A DNA stretch of 64,000 nt from Candidatus Thiothrix anitrata (GTDB lineage: Bacteria > Pseudomonadota > Gammaproteobacteria > Thiotrichales > Thiotrichaceae). The notes under the pieces are model-generated. The model was not told the origin of the DNA. It made no database searches and saw only the letters and a list, made by a program, of their open reading frames with translations. The stretch covers positions 3,127,283 through 3,191,282 of the forward strand of contig NZ_CP072800.1 of NCBI RefSeq assembly GCF_017901155.1. Direction: 5' to 3'. Position 1 is the stretch's first letter. Each line of letters opens with the position of its first letter. Of the stretch, positions 54,104 to 63,397 are shown piece by piece. The position numbers and the translations under genes were made by a program.

Positions 54104-55015
54104 TCAACGCACCACGTTGCCATTGGACTGGATACCAAATTGCGCCGCCAGTATCGCACTGATGCTGGCATCGTCGCCCTTGGCAAGCAAACGATTCCAC
54201 TCCCCAACCGTGCGCCCCTGAAAGTCAGCCGCATAAACTTCCGCCTTGAACCGCTCAATAGATGGGTGAGCAATGCGGTCAAGTTTGGCAAAGTTGGTAT
54301 CCAAACGGTACGGAAACTGTGCCAACAATGCCCGCAACAGGGCTTGATATTCACGGGTTGGCAAATAAGCCGCACCACCAGCACCCCAGTTTTGCACCAT
54401 TTGTTGCGCCTGAACATACTGCGCGGCAGTGCCTTGGAACTTGTAACCGTTGGTATTGGTTTGCTGCAAGTTGGAAGTTCGCGCTGACGTATCTTCCGGC
54501 TCTAACACCAAATAATCCGGTGCTTTGTGGTAATGCTCATCCCGCACTTTGGCGATAGAACCACCCGGAATCACCGCAATACCCACGATTTTAGGCTTAC
54601 CGAAAATCAAAAACTCCGGCAACCACGCGAGCATGGCGACATGGGTTTGATCATGGGCAAAGTGGTTTTGGCTATCCTTGAAACGGGCGGTAATCTCCGT
54701 CGCCAATGGAAACCACGCCTTGATTTCCAGCCCTGGCATTGGGCTGACTTGCCCATCAAACACTGTGTCGGGAAAACCGGGGTCTTGCCGCCGCCACTTA
54801 CCAAATCCGGCGAAGCTGCTTTGCTTGTTCAGGTACTCACAGGTGTTGAACTCAATCAGATTCCCCACCAACGGCGACAGCTTGGAAATAATCTTGGCGA
54901 GATTCGCCGCCGCTTCCGGTGATGCGGGCTTTGCCAGTTCCAGCACATCAAAGCAGTGACCGTTCAATGCCTGCATATGCTGCGTTGCCAGTGCGAGGAT
55001 TTGTTGCGTATTCAT
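54104..55015 (-). CDS. Type II restriction endonuclease
   Basis: 303 residues with a PD-(D/E)XK site: FPDTVFDGQVSPMPGLEIKAW, where Asp of PD and Glu-x-Lys of LEIK fit the catalytic spacing. It lies three bases from the methyltransferase, tail to tail, and its ATG overlaps the controller gene stop, a standard restriction-modification layout. The recognition site and subfamily are not known to me. Function is inferred from the motif and context. Confidence 0.78.
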   Translation of the reverse strand: MNTQQILALATQHMQALNGHCFDVLELAKPASPEAAANLAKIISKLSPLVGNLIEFNTCEYLNKQSSFAGFGKWRRQDPGFPDTVFDGQVSPMPGLEIKAWFPLATEITARFKDSQNHFAHDQTHVAMLAWLPEFLIFGKPKIVGIAVIPGGSIAKVRDEHYHKAPDYLVLEPEDTSARTSNLQQTNTNGYKFQGTAAQYVQAQQMVQNWGAGGAAYLPTREYQALLRALLAQFPYRLDTNFAKLDRIAHPSIERFKAEVYAADFQGRTVGEWNRLLAKGDDASISAILAAQFGIQSNGNVVR

Positions 55016-55257
55016 GCGTCCATCCTCAACTGCACAGCGTTCAGGATAGCTTGCGAATCAGCCGTCAGCACCTGACAAATTTGAAGGAATTCCAACACAT
55101 CCAAACGGCGTTCACCGCTTTCGTATTTGGAAACAAAGGACTGCGGACGCGCTAAACGGGAAGCAACATCAGATTGTGTCAACCCTGCCGTTTCACGGGC
55201 GGTGATTAACAAAGAACAAAAATGTTCGTATGCGGGAGAGTGTAAAGTTTTAGCCAT
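55012..55257 (-). CDS. XRE-family controller protein of the restriction-modification system
   Basis: The 81-residue protein is a single helix-turn-helix of the C-protein type: ARETAGLTQSDVASRLARPQSFVSKYESGERRLDVLEFLQI. C proteins delay endonuclease expression until methylation has occurred. It overlaps the endonuclease start by four bases (ATGA). Its upstream region contains the A+T-rich stretch near 55290. Confidence 0.82.
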   Translation of the reverse strand: MAKTLHSPAYEHFCSLLITARETAGLTQSDVASRLARPQSFVSKYESGERRLDVLEFLQICQVLTADSQAILNAVQLRMDA

Positions 55258-55339
55258 CCGCGCATAATAAATCCTAAAATCGAATATCCCATTTCAGGAT
55301 AAATGTGTTAAATTTGTATAAACTGATGAGGGACTAACC

Positions 55340-55516
55340 ATGTTACAAGACCCGATTGTGGAAGAAATCCACCGCATCCGTGAAGAATACGCCAAACGGC
55401 TAGGCTACGACCTGAACAAAATCTGTGAAGAAATGCGCCAACGCCAAGCACAGGCAGGCCGCAAAGCCGTTACCCGTATGCCGCGTAAACTACGTCTCCA
55501 GCCGCAAGCGGCGTAA
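55340..55516 (+). CDS. Small charged protein of unknown function
   Basis: 58 residues: MLQDPIVEEIHRIREEYA, LGYDLNKICEEMRQRQ, and a basic tail. It is helical and highly charged. Proteins of this type are often found beside toxin-antitoxin genes, but I know no function. GAGGGACTAACC precedes the ATG. It may have been the first gene of a lost toxin pair. Confidence 0.6.
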   Translation: MLQDPIVEEIHRIREEYAKRLGYDLNKICEEMRQRQAQAGRKAVTRMPRKLRLQPQAA

Positions 55517-55530
55517 GGCTGAACGGGTTT

Positions 55531-55764
55531 ATGTCCGCATCGGTAGCACTCAAGGCAAAGAACACCCCACCCCCCGGCACGGTCGGGCTCGGCAATGGTC
55601 TGGAACGCTTCATGCCGCGCCAGTCAGAAAAGACTGATGCAAGAAAACGTAAAAAGCATTCTTGGGCAGATATACCCAGCTTCGGCATGTGGGCAGACCG
55701 TGAAGAAATGGCAGACCCAGCAGAATATGTACGAAACATCAGGAAACCGCGTTATACCCTGTAA
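55531..55764 (+). pseudogene. Chimeric remnant: methyltransferase ends joined to an antitoxin tail
   Basis: The first 23 codons copy the start of the methyltransferase at 53024 (MSASVALKAKNTPPPGTVG). They jump directly to its C-terminus (LERFMPRQ, identical to 54061-54085), then to KRKKHSWADIPSFGMWADREEMADPAEYVRN, which is homologous to the tail of the VapB-like antitoxin at 59040. The 5' homology begins before the ATG at about 55527. The order suggests an internal deletion in a duplicate copy followed by joining to a VapB-like gene. It can be translated, but a function is unlikely. Confidence 0.75.
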
Positions 55765-55797
55765 GGCTAACCTTATAGACCGCGTCCATATCAACAA

Positions 55798-55950
55798 TCA
55801 ACATACTTTGCGCCTTTTCAGTAATGCTTCCGCGCGGCTTTCAAAGAGTAATGAACGGGCTTTGGCGGATACATCAGAACGTCCGCTGCGATACACCCTG
55901 CCAACGGGAACAGAGGGAAATACTGGGGGCGTTTGTGTGTTGTTAACCAT
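55798..55950 (-). CDS. Small protein of the VPVGRVYRSGR family (possibly a remnant)
   Basis: 50 residues; PVGRVYRSGRSDVSAKARS and LLFESRAEALLKRRKVC are nearly identical to the C-terminus of the 78-residue protein at 57744. The N-terminal half of that protein is missing. The ATG overlaps the stop of the upstream antitoxin by 8 bases. It might be expressed, but the truncation argues for a remnant. Confidence 0.45.
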   Translation of the reverse strand: MVNNTQTPPVFPSVPVGRVYRSGRSDVSAKARSLLFESRAEALLKRRKVC

Positions 55951-56179
55951 GTTCCAGTTCCCGCTTGAGGCTATCCATATCCACGGTAAACACCTCCACC
56001 TGTTCCGCTGCCAATGCTGCCAAAAAATCCACGCGATCAAGCCCCGCAATAGCTGCGGACTTTTCTAGCGATACCGCTCCGTTTGCATACTCACGGATGG
56101 CTATCCCCAACTTCATCTCACGCACTGACTGCAACAGCTTATCGCCCAGTTCCTCACCCGAAATATAATCACTGTCCAC
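55943..56179 (-). CDS. Chimeric UPF0175-like antitoxin
   Basis: 78 residues. The first 25 (YISGEELGDKLLQSVREMKLG) match the start of the HigA-type antitoxin at 51610; the rest (ANGAVSLEKSAAIAGLDRVDFLAALAAEQVEVF) match the UPF0175 antitoxin at 57436. It therefore looks like a fusion of two antitoxin genes. UPF0175 proteins pair with PIN-type (DUF3368) toxins, but no toxin follows here. It may be an orphan or decoy antitoxin. Confidence 0.6.
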   Translation of the reverse strand: MDSDYISGEELGDKLLQSVREMKLGIAIREYANGAVSLEKSAAIAGLDRVDFLAALAAEQVEVFTVDMDSLKRELEHG

Positions 56180-56192
56180 CTGTCACTCCTCC

Positions 56193-56435
56193 TTACCCGA
56201 CCACACTCAAATGCGGCTGCTTGAAATCCGTATCCTTGGCAAACACCGGAGGCAGTAAATTCGCCACAAACCGCAGCTTGCTCCCGTAATCGTCGAAGAC
56301 CTTGCCACTCTTGTGGCAGTAAAGTTCAATCACTTCAGCAGCTTTGAGCAGACTGGCTTTTTCCGCCTCACTGACAACGACCACCTCACCGGGCTGGGTT
56401 TTCCCTTGCGGTGACAAAACCATGTACAGCGTCAC
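56193..56435 (-). CDS. Hypothetical small protein
   Basis: 80 residues starting with GTG: LYMVLSPQGKTQPGEVVVVSE, then KAAEVIELYCHKSGKVFDDYGSKLRFVANLLPP. No family recognised. It lies between the chimeric antitoxin and a 42-residue open frame, all in the same direction and closely spaced, so they could be one operon. I see no signal or membrane segment. Confidence 0.5.
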   Translation of the reverse strand: MTLYMVLSPQGKTQPGEVVVVSEAEKASLLKAAEVIELYCHKSGKVFDDYGSKLRFVANLLPPVFAKDTDFKQPHLSVVG

Positions 56436-56444
56436 GCTCCTGTC

Positions 56445-56573
56445 TTACCCTTGCCGCCAAGCTTCTTCGTATTGCTCCACCGTCAACTCGTAGAAACAGG
56501 CTTCATTGGGTTCAAAACCCAACTTGAAGATGACAGAAACAGCCGGAAAAACGGTGAAAAACAGGTCAAACAT
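56445..56573 (-). CDS. Very small open frame, FEPNEACFYELTVEQYEEAWRQG
   Basis: 42 residues from ATG 56573: a hydrophobic start (MFDLFFTVFPAVSVIFKLG) then FEPNEACFYELTVEQYEE. The C-terminal part looks like a genuine protein segment rather than noise. It may be the end of a decayed gene. It ends 10 bases before the next gene start. Confidence 0.35.
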   Translation of the reverse strand: MFDLFFTVFPAVSVIFKLGFEPNEACFYELTVEQYEEAWRQG

Positions 56574-56726
56574 GGGCTACGTCCCGTAAGTGCCAACACC
56601 GCAAGTTTAGCACTGACTGATGAGAGCTACCCAAAATCAGTCTGAACTACAGCGATTCTCCGCACTTGTAGACACTCCTACTTGTGGCTACAATTTTAAA
56701 ATATAGCCACAAATGAGATAACCGTT

Positions 56727-57005
56727 ATGCACGTCGCTGTCCGTGAACTCAAAAACCGCTTTTCCGAATACCTGAAATACGTACAAGCAGGCGAAGAAAT
56801 CATTGTCACCACCCACGGCAATCCGGTAGCACGTTTGACGCGCCTAGCACCCAACTTGCAACTTCGCGCTTCACAACCGCTGGATAAATTAGCGTGGGTA
56901 CGACGTGGGCAAGCTGGTAAAAAACTGGGCTTACCTGCCGCGCAACGTATCAGCTTAACCGAAGGTGTGTCGTTGAGTGATTTACTGCTGGAAGACCGGG
57001 CATGA
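56727..57005 (+). CDS. Phd/YefM-type antitoxin
   Basis: 92 residues; VAVRELKNRFSEYLKYVQAGEEIIVTTHGNPVARL is the Phd/YefM N-terminal DNA-binding fold that represses the operon, and the C-terminal SLTEGVSLSDLLLEDR binds the toxin. It overlaps the PIN-domain gene by four bases (ATGA), the standard translational coupling of a VapBC-type pair. Confidence 0.9.
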   Translation: MHVAVRELKNRFSEYLKYVQAGEEIIVTTHGNPVARLTRLAPNLQLRASQPLDKLAWVRRGQAGKKLGLPAAQRISLTEGVSLSDLLLEDRA

Positions 57006-57439
57006 ACATCCCCCTACTCTATCTCGACACTTCCGCCTGGCTAAAATTGTATGTGGAAGAAGACGGTTCAGAAGCAGTCCATGCAGCGGTTGAACAAGCG
57101 GAACAGACGTGCACCCACTTAATTGCCTACGCCGAATTACGCGCCGCCTTAGCAAAAGCGCAGCGTATGCAACGTCTGGATACCGCCCAAAAAGCCCAAC
57201 TGTTACCCATCATCGACAACGATTGGCAAACGTTGAATGTGATTTTGCCCACTGAAATGCTGGTCAAACGGGCGGGCAATCTGGCGGATCAGTTTGGTTT
57301 GCGGGGTTACGGCAGCATCCATTTGGCGGCGGCAGAAGCGATTAGCTTGCAAATCATGCCGCAGCCGTTGGTGTTTGCCTGTTTTGACAAGCATTTGAAT
57401 GAATCTGCCAAAGTGTTGGGGATGACTGTCTTGAACTAG
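57002..57439 (+). CDS. vapC: PIN-domain toxin (VapC-like)
   Basis: 145 residues: LLYLDTSAWLKLYVEEDGSEAV starts the PIN fold with the first acidic residue. AYAELRAAL gives the second, and GYGSIHLAAAEAI replaces the usual D(A/S)xxAA (a change of Asp to Ser-Ile seen in several relatives). VapC toxins cleave tRNA or rRNA with Mg. It forms a pair with the gene before it. It converges with a UPF0175 antitoxin and overlaps it by four bases. Confidence 0.87.
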   Translation: MNIPLLYLDTSAWLKLYVEEDGSEAVHAAVEQAEQTCTHLIAYAELRAALAKAQRMQRLDTAQKAQLLPIIDNDWQTLNVILPTEMLVKRAGNLADQFGLRGYGSIHLAAAEAISLQIMPQPLVFACFDKHLNESAKVLGMTVLN

Positions 57440-57678
57440 GATTCATACTTGAGGCTATCCATATCCACGGCGAACACTTCCACTTGTTCTGCCGCCAATG
57501 CCGCCAGAAAATCCACGCGATCCAGCCCTGCGATCAAGGCGGCTTTTTCCTGCGACACCTTACCCGCCGCATACCAATGGATAGCCGCAGCAAGACGCAT
57601 TTGTTTGAGGAATTCCGGTGGCGAACGCTTCAACGCGGAAAAGACTTCCGTTGGTAGCTCAACTGCAAATGTGGTCAT
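57436..57678 (-). CDS. UPF0175-family antitoxin
   Basis: 80 residues; RLAAAIHWYAAGKVSQEKAALIAGLDRVDFLAALA is the UPF0175 core with the predicted helix-turn-helix. Family members neutralise DUF3368 PIN toxins; none is encoded immediately downstream. Its 3' half is about 85% identical at DNA level to the antitoxin at 55943, pointing to a duplication. Confidence 0.75.
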   Translation of the reverse strand: MTTFAVELPTEVFSALKRSPPEFLKQMRLAAAIHWYAAGKVSQEKAALIAGLDRVDFLAALAAEQVEVFAVDMDSLKYES

Positions 57679-57743
57679 GACTTGTATCCGTCAATTATTA
57701 CGATGTTTTACAGCTTACCCCACTACCTACATAAAAAACAAAA

Positions 57744-57980
57744 TCATGCTGGCAATGCTTCCACGCGGCTTTCAAAAAGTAATGAACGGGCTTTGACGGA
57801 TACGTCAAAACGTCCGCTGCGGTATACCCTACCCACGGGAACAGGGCAAGCGGTAGTGGTGGGATCGTGCAAAATAACCCCTTCTTCTTTCGCCAATTGT
57901 TCCAGCAACAACTGTACCAAGCGAAATTTATCCGCGTGGGGCAGTAAGGCTACAGATGGTAATAATTCAGCTATCGACAT
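57744..57980 (-). CDS. Small antitoxin-like protein, VPVGRVYRSGR family
   Basis: 78 residues. The N-terminal helix MSIAELLPSVALLPHADKFRLVQLLLEQLAKEEG resembles short antitoxin-type DNA-binding or binding helices; the C-terminal part has PVGRVYRSGRFDVSVKARSLL. No toxin neighbour is apparent. Two truncated relatives occur at 55798 and about 60110. It lies between a UPF0175 antitoxin and an Rpn-type nuclease, all in the same direction. Function unknown. Confidence 0.55.
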   Translation of the reverse strand: MSIAELLPSVALLPHADKFRLVQLLLEQLAKEEGVILHDPTTTACPVPVGRVYRSGRFDVSVKARSLLFESRVEALPA

Positions 57981-57991
57981 GATGGCATCTC

Positions 57992-58849
57992 CTATAAATC
58001 AATACTGGGTTTTTGCTGTCGTAGCTCCCGCACATCTTCCAAGGACAACCCTGTTGTCTCAGCAATCGTTTCGTCATCCAGCACATCCAACAGATTACGG
58101 GCAATCTCCACGGCCTTCTTTTGCTCGCCTTCATCCCGCGCAGTATCCGTCACATTCTTCAAATCACGGTAATATTTCAAGCTATCTTCGTAGGCTTGAC
58201 GCTCGGCAGGATTAAAGCAGGCAATTTGTGCCGCCTCAAATAACTTGAGGAATATCGCCTCATGCAAAACAGGTGGTATCTCCTGCATTTCGTGCAAATG
58301 CCTGAATATATACAGCCATTTGTCTTGCGTCGTATGCAGTTCATCCAGCGACTTATTAAAATGGGGAAGTGTCAGGTAAATAAATGTCAGCTTGTCGTAA
58401 AACACATGCCCATTCTGATTTTTAAGCTGAATGGTGTGAATCACTTCCTTATCGTGGATTTCCCGGTCTTCCTCAAACACAAAATCAAGGATACCGATGG
58501 TATAAACCGCCGCCAGCTTATAATCCCAATCGCCCCGCTGTGCCTGCTCCTGAATCGGAAACGTGGCGTAATACAGGCTGCGATCCTTGAAAAAATTCTG
58601 CTTGGCTTTCTGCAACTCGACAATGAAACGTTCACCCGTCGGGCTGATGCAATTCAGGTCAAAAATAGCTTTGCGGTCAAGCGCGGTATACCCCTGATGT
58701 TCATTGCGGGTGTACTGCAAGTCCTGAACCCGGTGTTTTTCTGGCAGCAGCGTATTCAGGAAGCTGATCAGCAATTCCTTGTGCGGTTCTTCCCCAAACA
58801 ACTTCTTGAAACCGAAATCAGTGAAGGGGTTGATGTACTTGTCCTGCAT
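57992..58849 (-). CDS. Rpn-family PD-(D/E)XK nuclease/putative transposase
   Basis: 285 residues: INPFTDFGFKKLFGEEPHKELLISFLN is the start signature of the PDDEXK_2/Rpn (YhgA-like) family. FDLNCISPTGERFIVELQKAKQ holds the catalytic Asp and Glu-x-Gln/Lys, and RSLYYATFPI is also conserved. The C-terminus (ETTGLSLEDVRELRQQ) is a short helix-turn-helix seen in this family. Members are RecA-independent recombination-promoting nucleases. No flanking inverted repeats are visible. Confidence 0.85.
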   Translation of the reverse strand: MQDKYINPFTDFGFKKLFGEEPHKELLISFLNTLLPEKHRVQDLQYTRNEHQGYTALDRKAIFDLNCISPTGERFIVELQKAKQNFFKDRSLYYATFPIQEQAQRGDWDYKLAAVYTIGILDFVFEEDREIHDKEVIHTIQLKNQNGHVFYDKLTFIYLTLPHFNKSLDELHTTQDKWLYIFRHLHEMQEIPPVLHEAIFLKLFEAAQIACFNPAERQAYEDSLKYYRDLKNVTDTARDEGEQKKAVEIARNLLDVLDDETIAETTGLSLEDVRELRQQKPSIDL

Positions 58850-59039
58850 AGTGCCGACCTACCGAAGTTATGACTGTAGGACTGTGATTTTAGCACAAAC
58901 CCAACTCACAGCGATGCGACAAGTTGCAGGGCATGAGCACCATACATCCAGCCACAGGCCGCGTAAATCCTTTAGCTTTTGCAATTCGCACAAAGCCCCT
59001 TATACTAACTGTCAACACAGTTTTCGGGACGACGACACC

Positions 59040-59282
59040 ATGCAAACCTTGGAGCAACAAATCGCCCAGCAGACTCGCGGCTTGCCTGAAAGTGCCCAAC
59101 GCGAAGTATTGCACTACATCGAATTTATTCGCAGCCGCTACCCTGTCAAACCAGCCACCAAAACTGCTGGGAAACGCAAAACCAGTTGGAGCGATACGCC
59201 ACTCTACGGCTTATGGCAAGACCGCGCAGAAATAGCAGACCCCGCCGCTTACGTCCGCCACCTGCGGAGATCACGCTTTTGA
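59040..59282 (+). CDS. DUF2281/VapB-like antitoxin
   Basis: 80 residues; the N-terminal MQTLEQQIAQQTRGLPESAQREVLHYIEFI is typical of DUF2281 antitoxins and the tail KRKTSWSDTPLYGLWQDRAEIADPAAYVRHLRR is the toxin-binding part. The ATG 59040 lies at the end of an A+T-poor 190-base gap. Its stop overlaps the TTG of the next gene. The tail recurs in the chimera at 55531. Confidence 0.82.
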   Translation: MQTLEQQIAQQTRGLPESAQREVLHYIEFIRSRYPVKPATKTAGKRKTSWSDTPLYGLWQDRAEIADPAAYVRHLRRSRF

Positions 59283-59674
59283 TTTTGGTTGATACCGACG
59301 TATTGATTTGGGTAACACGCAAAAACCCGCACGCCAGCGCATTTCTGGACAGCTTCGATGACCTTGCCATTTCTGATGTGACTTACATGGAGCTGATTCA
59401 GGGTGCAAAAAACAAGCGTGAAGCCCAAGCCATCGACAAAACGCTCAAAAACATGGCGGTATCGCGCCTGCCAATCAATGACAGCATTTCAGAACGCGCC
59501 GTAGCATTGGTTCGCCGCTATTTCCATAGCCATTCCATGCAACTTGCCGACGCACTAATTGCAGCAACCGCGTTGGAATACGGGCTGGCATTGGCAACGG
59601 GAAATGCCAAACACTTTGAGGTTGTCGAAGATTTGCAATTACACAAATACACCCCTCAGCCCACCGCGATGTAA
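59279..59674 (+). CDS. vapC: PIN-domain toxin (VapC-like)
   Basis: 131 residues beginning with TTG: LILVDTDVLIWVTRKNP has the first Asp, TYMELIQGAKNK the Glu, QLADALIAATALEYGLALATGN the remaining acids. All four PIN residues appear present. There is no ATG in a suitable place, so TTG 59279, overlapping the antitoxin stop, is the likely start; TTG 59285 is an alternative. Together with the preceding gene it forms a complete VapBC-type module. Confidence 0.85.
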   Translation: MILVDTDVLIWVTRKNPHASAFLDSFDDLAISDVTYMELIQGAKNKREAQAIDKTLKNMAVSRLPINDSISERAVALVRRYFHSHSMQLADALIAATALEYGLALATGNAKHFEVVEDLQLHKYTPQPTAM

Positions 59675-59760
59675 TATGCCCACCTCAGCAGCGAGTTCCA
59701 GCAGTTCCAGAAAGTACGTATTGACTCATCAACTCAAAACATTCATGGAGGTATGGCGTA
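59675..59760 (+). pseudogene. Remnant of a HigB-type toxin gene
   Basis: The 86 bases before the next antitoxin can be read as ...LSSEFQQFQKV..., like the DLxxxEFxxFQ part of RelE/HigB-type toxins, and then lose similarity. The toxin that should precede the HigA-like gene is otherwise missing. The call rests on a short stretch and on gene order. Confidence 0.35.
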
Positions 59761-60075
59761 ATGAGCAAGCGTAACTTGTTTGAAGAATTAAGCACCGCCT
59801 TGGTCGAAGCCAAGCAACATTCAGAAGGTAAGCTCACCTTGCGCACCCATGTTGTGCAACGTACAGGTGTGCCTGAAATTAAACCACAGGAAATTTTGAC
59901 GATTCGGGAAATGTTCAATATGTCACGGGGCGTATTCGCTCGTCACTTACACACATCTGCCCGAACGCTCGAAAGCTGGGAACAGGGACGCACTACCCCT
60001 AATGGTCAGGCAGTAACACTATTGCGTTTGGTGCAACGGCATCCTGAAACCTTATCCTACATTGCCGAGCTTTAA
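59761..60075 (+). CDS. HigA-type antitoxin without intact toxin
   Basis: 104 residues; NLFEELSTALVEAKQHSEGKLTLRTH is typical of HigA-2-like antitoxins and MSRGVFARHLHTSARTLESWEQGRTTPNGQAVTLL is the helix-turn-helix. GGAGG lies 10 bases upstream of the ATG. The toxin gene normally just before it is only a remnant here, so this is an orphan antitoxin that might cross-protect or repress related operons. Confidence 0.8.
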   Translation: MSKRNLFEELSTALVEAKQHSEGKLTLRTHVVQRTGVPEIKPQEILTIREMFNMSRGVFARHLHTSARTLESWEQGRTTPNGQAVTLLRLVQRHPETLSYIAEL

Positions 60076-60114
60076 GGGAATCAATGGGGGAATGGGTTTA
60101 TACTTTGCGCCTTT

Positions 60115-60294
60115 TCAATAATGTCTCAGCACTGCTTTCAAACAATAGCGAATCGGCTTTAGTGGATACATCAGAACGTCCGCTGTGATAAACCCTACCA
60201 ACGGGAACCAATGCTGCGCCAAGATCGTTTTACCGCTCTGACGTGGCTCGGTAATCGACACAACCGGGAAATCCGCAGCGTTACGCTTAATCAT
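60115..60294 (-). pseudogene. AAA+ ATPase N-terminal fragment fused to repeat DNA
   Basis: A 59-codon frame from ATG 60294: IKRNAADFPVVSITEPRQSGKTILAQHWFP is the start of a DUF4143-type ATPase with Walker A (EPRQSGKT; the usual G before P is E). After residue 32 the frame continues into the third copy of the VPVGRVYRSGR repeat, read in another frame, and stops. It is a clear fusion of two gene fragments. Confidence 0.6.
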
Positions 60295-60369
60295 GGCTAA
60301 TCACAACCTCAATTCCTGATTAGCCGGGTATGCAGTTCTGGCAGGCAAAAGAAAAACCCACTTTCTCCT

Positions 60370-60672
60370 CTAAACCCAATTCTCCAACTTCAACCCGACA
60401 ACCCGCTGAAACTCATCGGTGTTATTGGTCACTAACGTCAAGCCATTGGCTAACGCTGTCGCGGCAATTTGCAGATCATAAGCCCTAATGGGTGTACCTT
60501 TTTGCTTGAGGTCAGCACGAATCCGTGCAGCCTGTTTTGCATCTTCAGGGGTAAAATCGAGGATAGTCATCGGACGCAGGAATTTTTCCAACGCCGCCAA
60601 GTTGCGTTTGTGAGCCTGACTATTTTCAACGCCATAATACAATTCAAACACCGTAACGGCTGAAATGAACAC
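60370..60672 (-). pseudogene. N-terminally truncated PIN-domain toxin
   Basis: 100 codons starting at FISAVTVFELYYGVENS, i.e. the second half of a VapC toxin (usual length about 130-135). It has the Glu in VFELYYG, RAYDLQIAATALANGLTLVTNN and the C-terminal part, but the first Asp and first strand are missing. The expected position of the 5' end is occupied by a dispersed repeat (60691-60735). No antitoxin precedes it. It is unlikely to be active. Confidence 0.75.
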
Positions 60673-60690
60673 TTGCGCGGGTAGGTGGAT

Positions 60691-62440
<1,750 letters not shown>

Positions 62441-62447
62441 TTAAAAT

Positions 62448-62738
62448 TTAGCCTTCGATAATCGCCAGCAGGTCTTCTTCGCGCATGATCAAGACTTCTT
62501 GACCATCCATTTTTACTGCTGTACCGGCGTATTTACCGAACAGAACTTTGTCACCGACTTTTACTTGCAGCGCGATACGCTCATTGTCATCGCCTACTTT
62601 GCCGGGGCCTACCGCGAGGACTTCGCCGCGATCAGGCTTTTCAGTAGCATTGTCAGGAATGATGATGCCGCTGGCAGTTTTGCGCTCTTCTTCCATACGG
62701 CGTACTACAACGCGGTCATGTAATGGACGGATATTCAT
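62448..62738 (-). CDS. groES: Co-chaperonin GroES
   Basis: 96 residues from ATG 62738, with GAGGAG 9 bases upstream. The mobile loop is [19 protein letters not shown] and the core contains [10 protein letters not shown] and [12 protein letters not shown]. It caps the GroEL ring. The open frame is six codons longer at the N-terminus, but homology and the ribosome-binding site favour 62738. Confidence 0.97.
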   Translation of the reverse strand: MNIRPLHDRVVVRRMEEERKTASGIIIPDNATEKPDRGEVLAVGPGKVGDDNERIALQVKVGDKVLFGKYAGTAVKMDGQEVLIMREEDLLAIIEG

Positions 62739-62786
62739 GGTCAGTATTCTCCTCAAACCAATAGGATTAGGACATTAGGGTTGTTG

Positions 62787-62813
62787 TTAGCACTCAATGC
62801 TAGTGAGTGCTAA
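62787..62813. promoter_or_regulatory. CIRCE operator (HrcA-binding site)
   Basis: TTAGCACTC, nine bases, GAGTGCTAA: a perfect match to the CIRCE consensus. It lies 49 bases upstream of groES and overlaps the promoter start region. HrcA binding here represses groESL in the absence of heat stress; hrcA is not in this window. Confidence 0.96.
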
Positions 62814-62840
62814 TAATAGGGGCGGGCAAAGTAAAGTCAA
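62813..62840 (-). promoter_or_regulatory. Sigma-70-type promoter of groESL
   Basis: On the minus strand TTGACT (-35), 16 bases, TATTAT (-10). The -10 abuts the CIRCE element, as in HrcA-controlled groE operons. It overlaps the end of fxsA. Confidence 0.8.
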
Positions 62841-63307
62841 GGGCGGTCAGACGAAATTTTTTCGGCGTGTTCATGACGGCTGACAACTTCACCCTCAATA
62901 TCACGCGGATGCTGTGTAGAACGGGTAGTCGTCGTTTGCTGAAAACCACCACGCACCACCAAACCACGCTTGAGCACGAATTTCAGTAGCAGGTAACGTG
63001 TCGGCGGCAGTACCAATAGCAACCCTAAAACATCGGTAAAAAATCCCGGAATCAGAAACAAAATGCCACCCAAAGCGATAAAGCTTCCTTCTAATAAGGC
63101 TTGAGCGGGCATCTCACCGGCATTGATATTGCGTTGCGCCCGCATCAAGGTGGAAAACCCCAAACGACGCAACAGCGCAATCCCCAGCACAGTGCTGGCA
63201 ATTAGCAGTAAAAAGGTGGGGAATGCCCCCAGTGCTCCACCGATTTCAATCAATAACCAAATTTCAATCAATGGGATAAGGAGCAACAGAACGGCAAAAA
63301 CAGGCAT
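62837..63307 (-). CDS. fxsA: FxsA family membrane protein
   Basis: 156 residues with three to four hydrophobic segments (LLLLIPLIEIWLLIEIG, FLLLIASTVLGIALLRRLG, ILFLIPGFFTDVLGLLLVLPP), the FxsA pattern. In E. coli FxsA relieves F-plasmid exclusion of phage T7; its normal role is not known. The C-terminal tail is polar with GGFQQTTTTRSTQH. It lies directly before groESL in the same direction, an association also known in other bacteria. Confidence 0.88.
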   Translation of the reverse strand: MPVFAVLLLLIPLIEIWLLIEIGGALGAFPTFLLLIASTVLGIALLRRLGFSTLMRAQRNINAGEMPAQALLEGSFIALGGILFLIPGFFTDVLGLLLVLPPTRYLLLKFVLKRGLVVRGGFQQTTTTRSTQHPRDIEGEVVSRHEHAEKISSDRP

Positions 63308-63397
63308 GACAATTCCAACGGCGAATACGGTTGAACACTATATCCGCCCAACTTCCTGCTTTTCAAGGCAACACCAGAAAATTACGGTTTAAATCAC

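Noticed and set aside
57992-58849. Active transposon around the Rpn-type gene
   Set aside because: No inverted repeats or target duplication visible at its ends.
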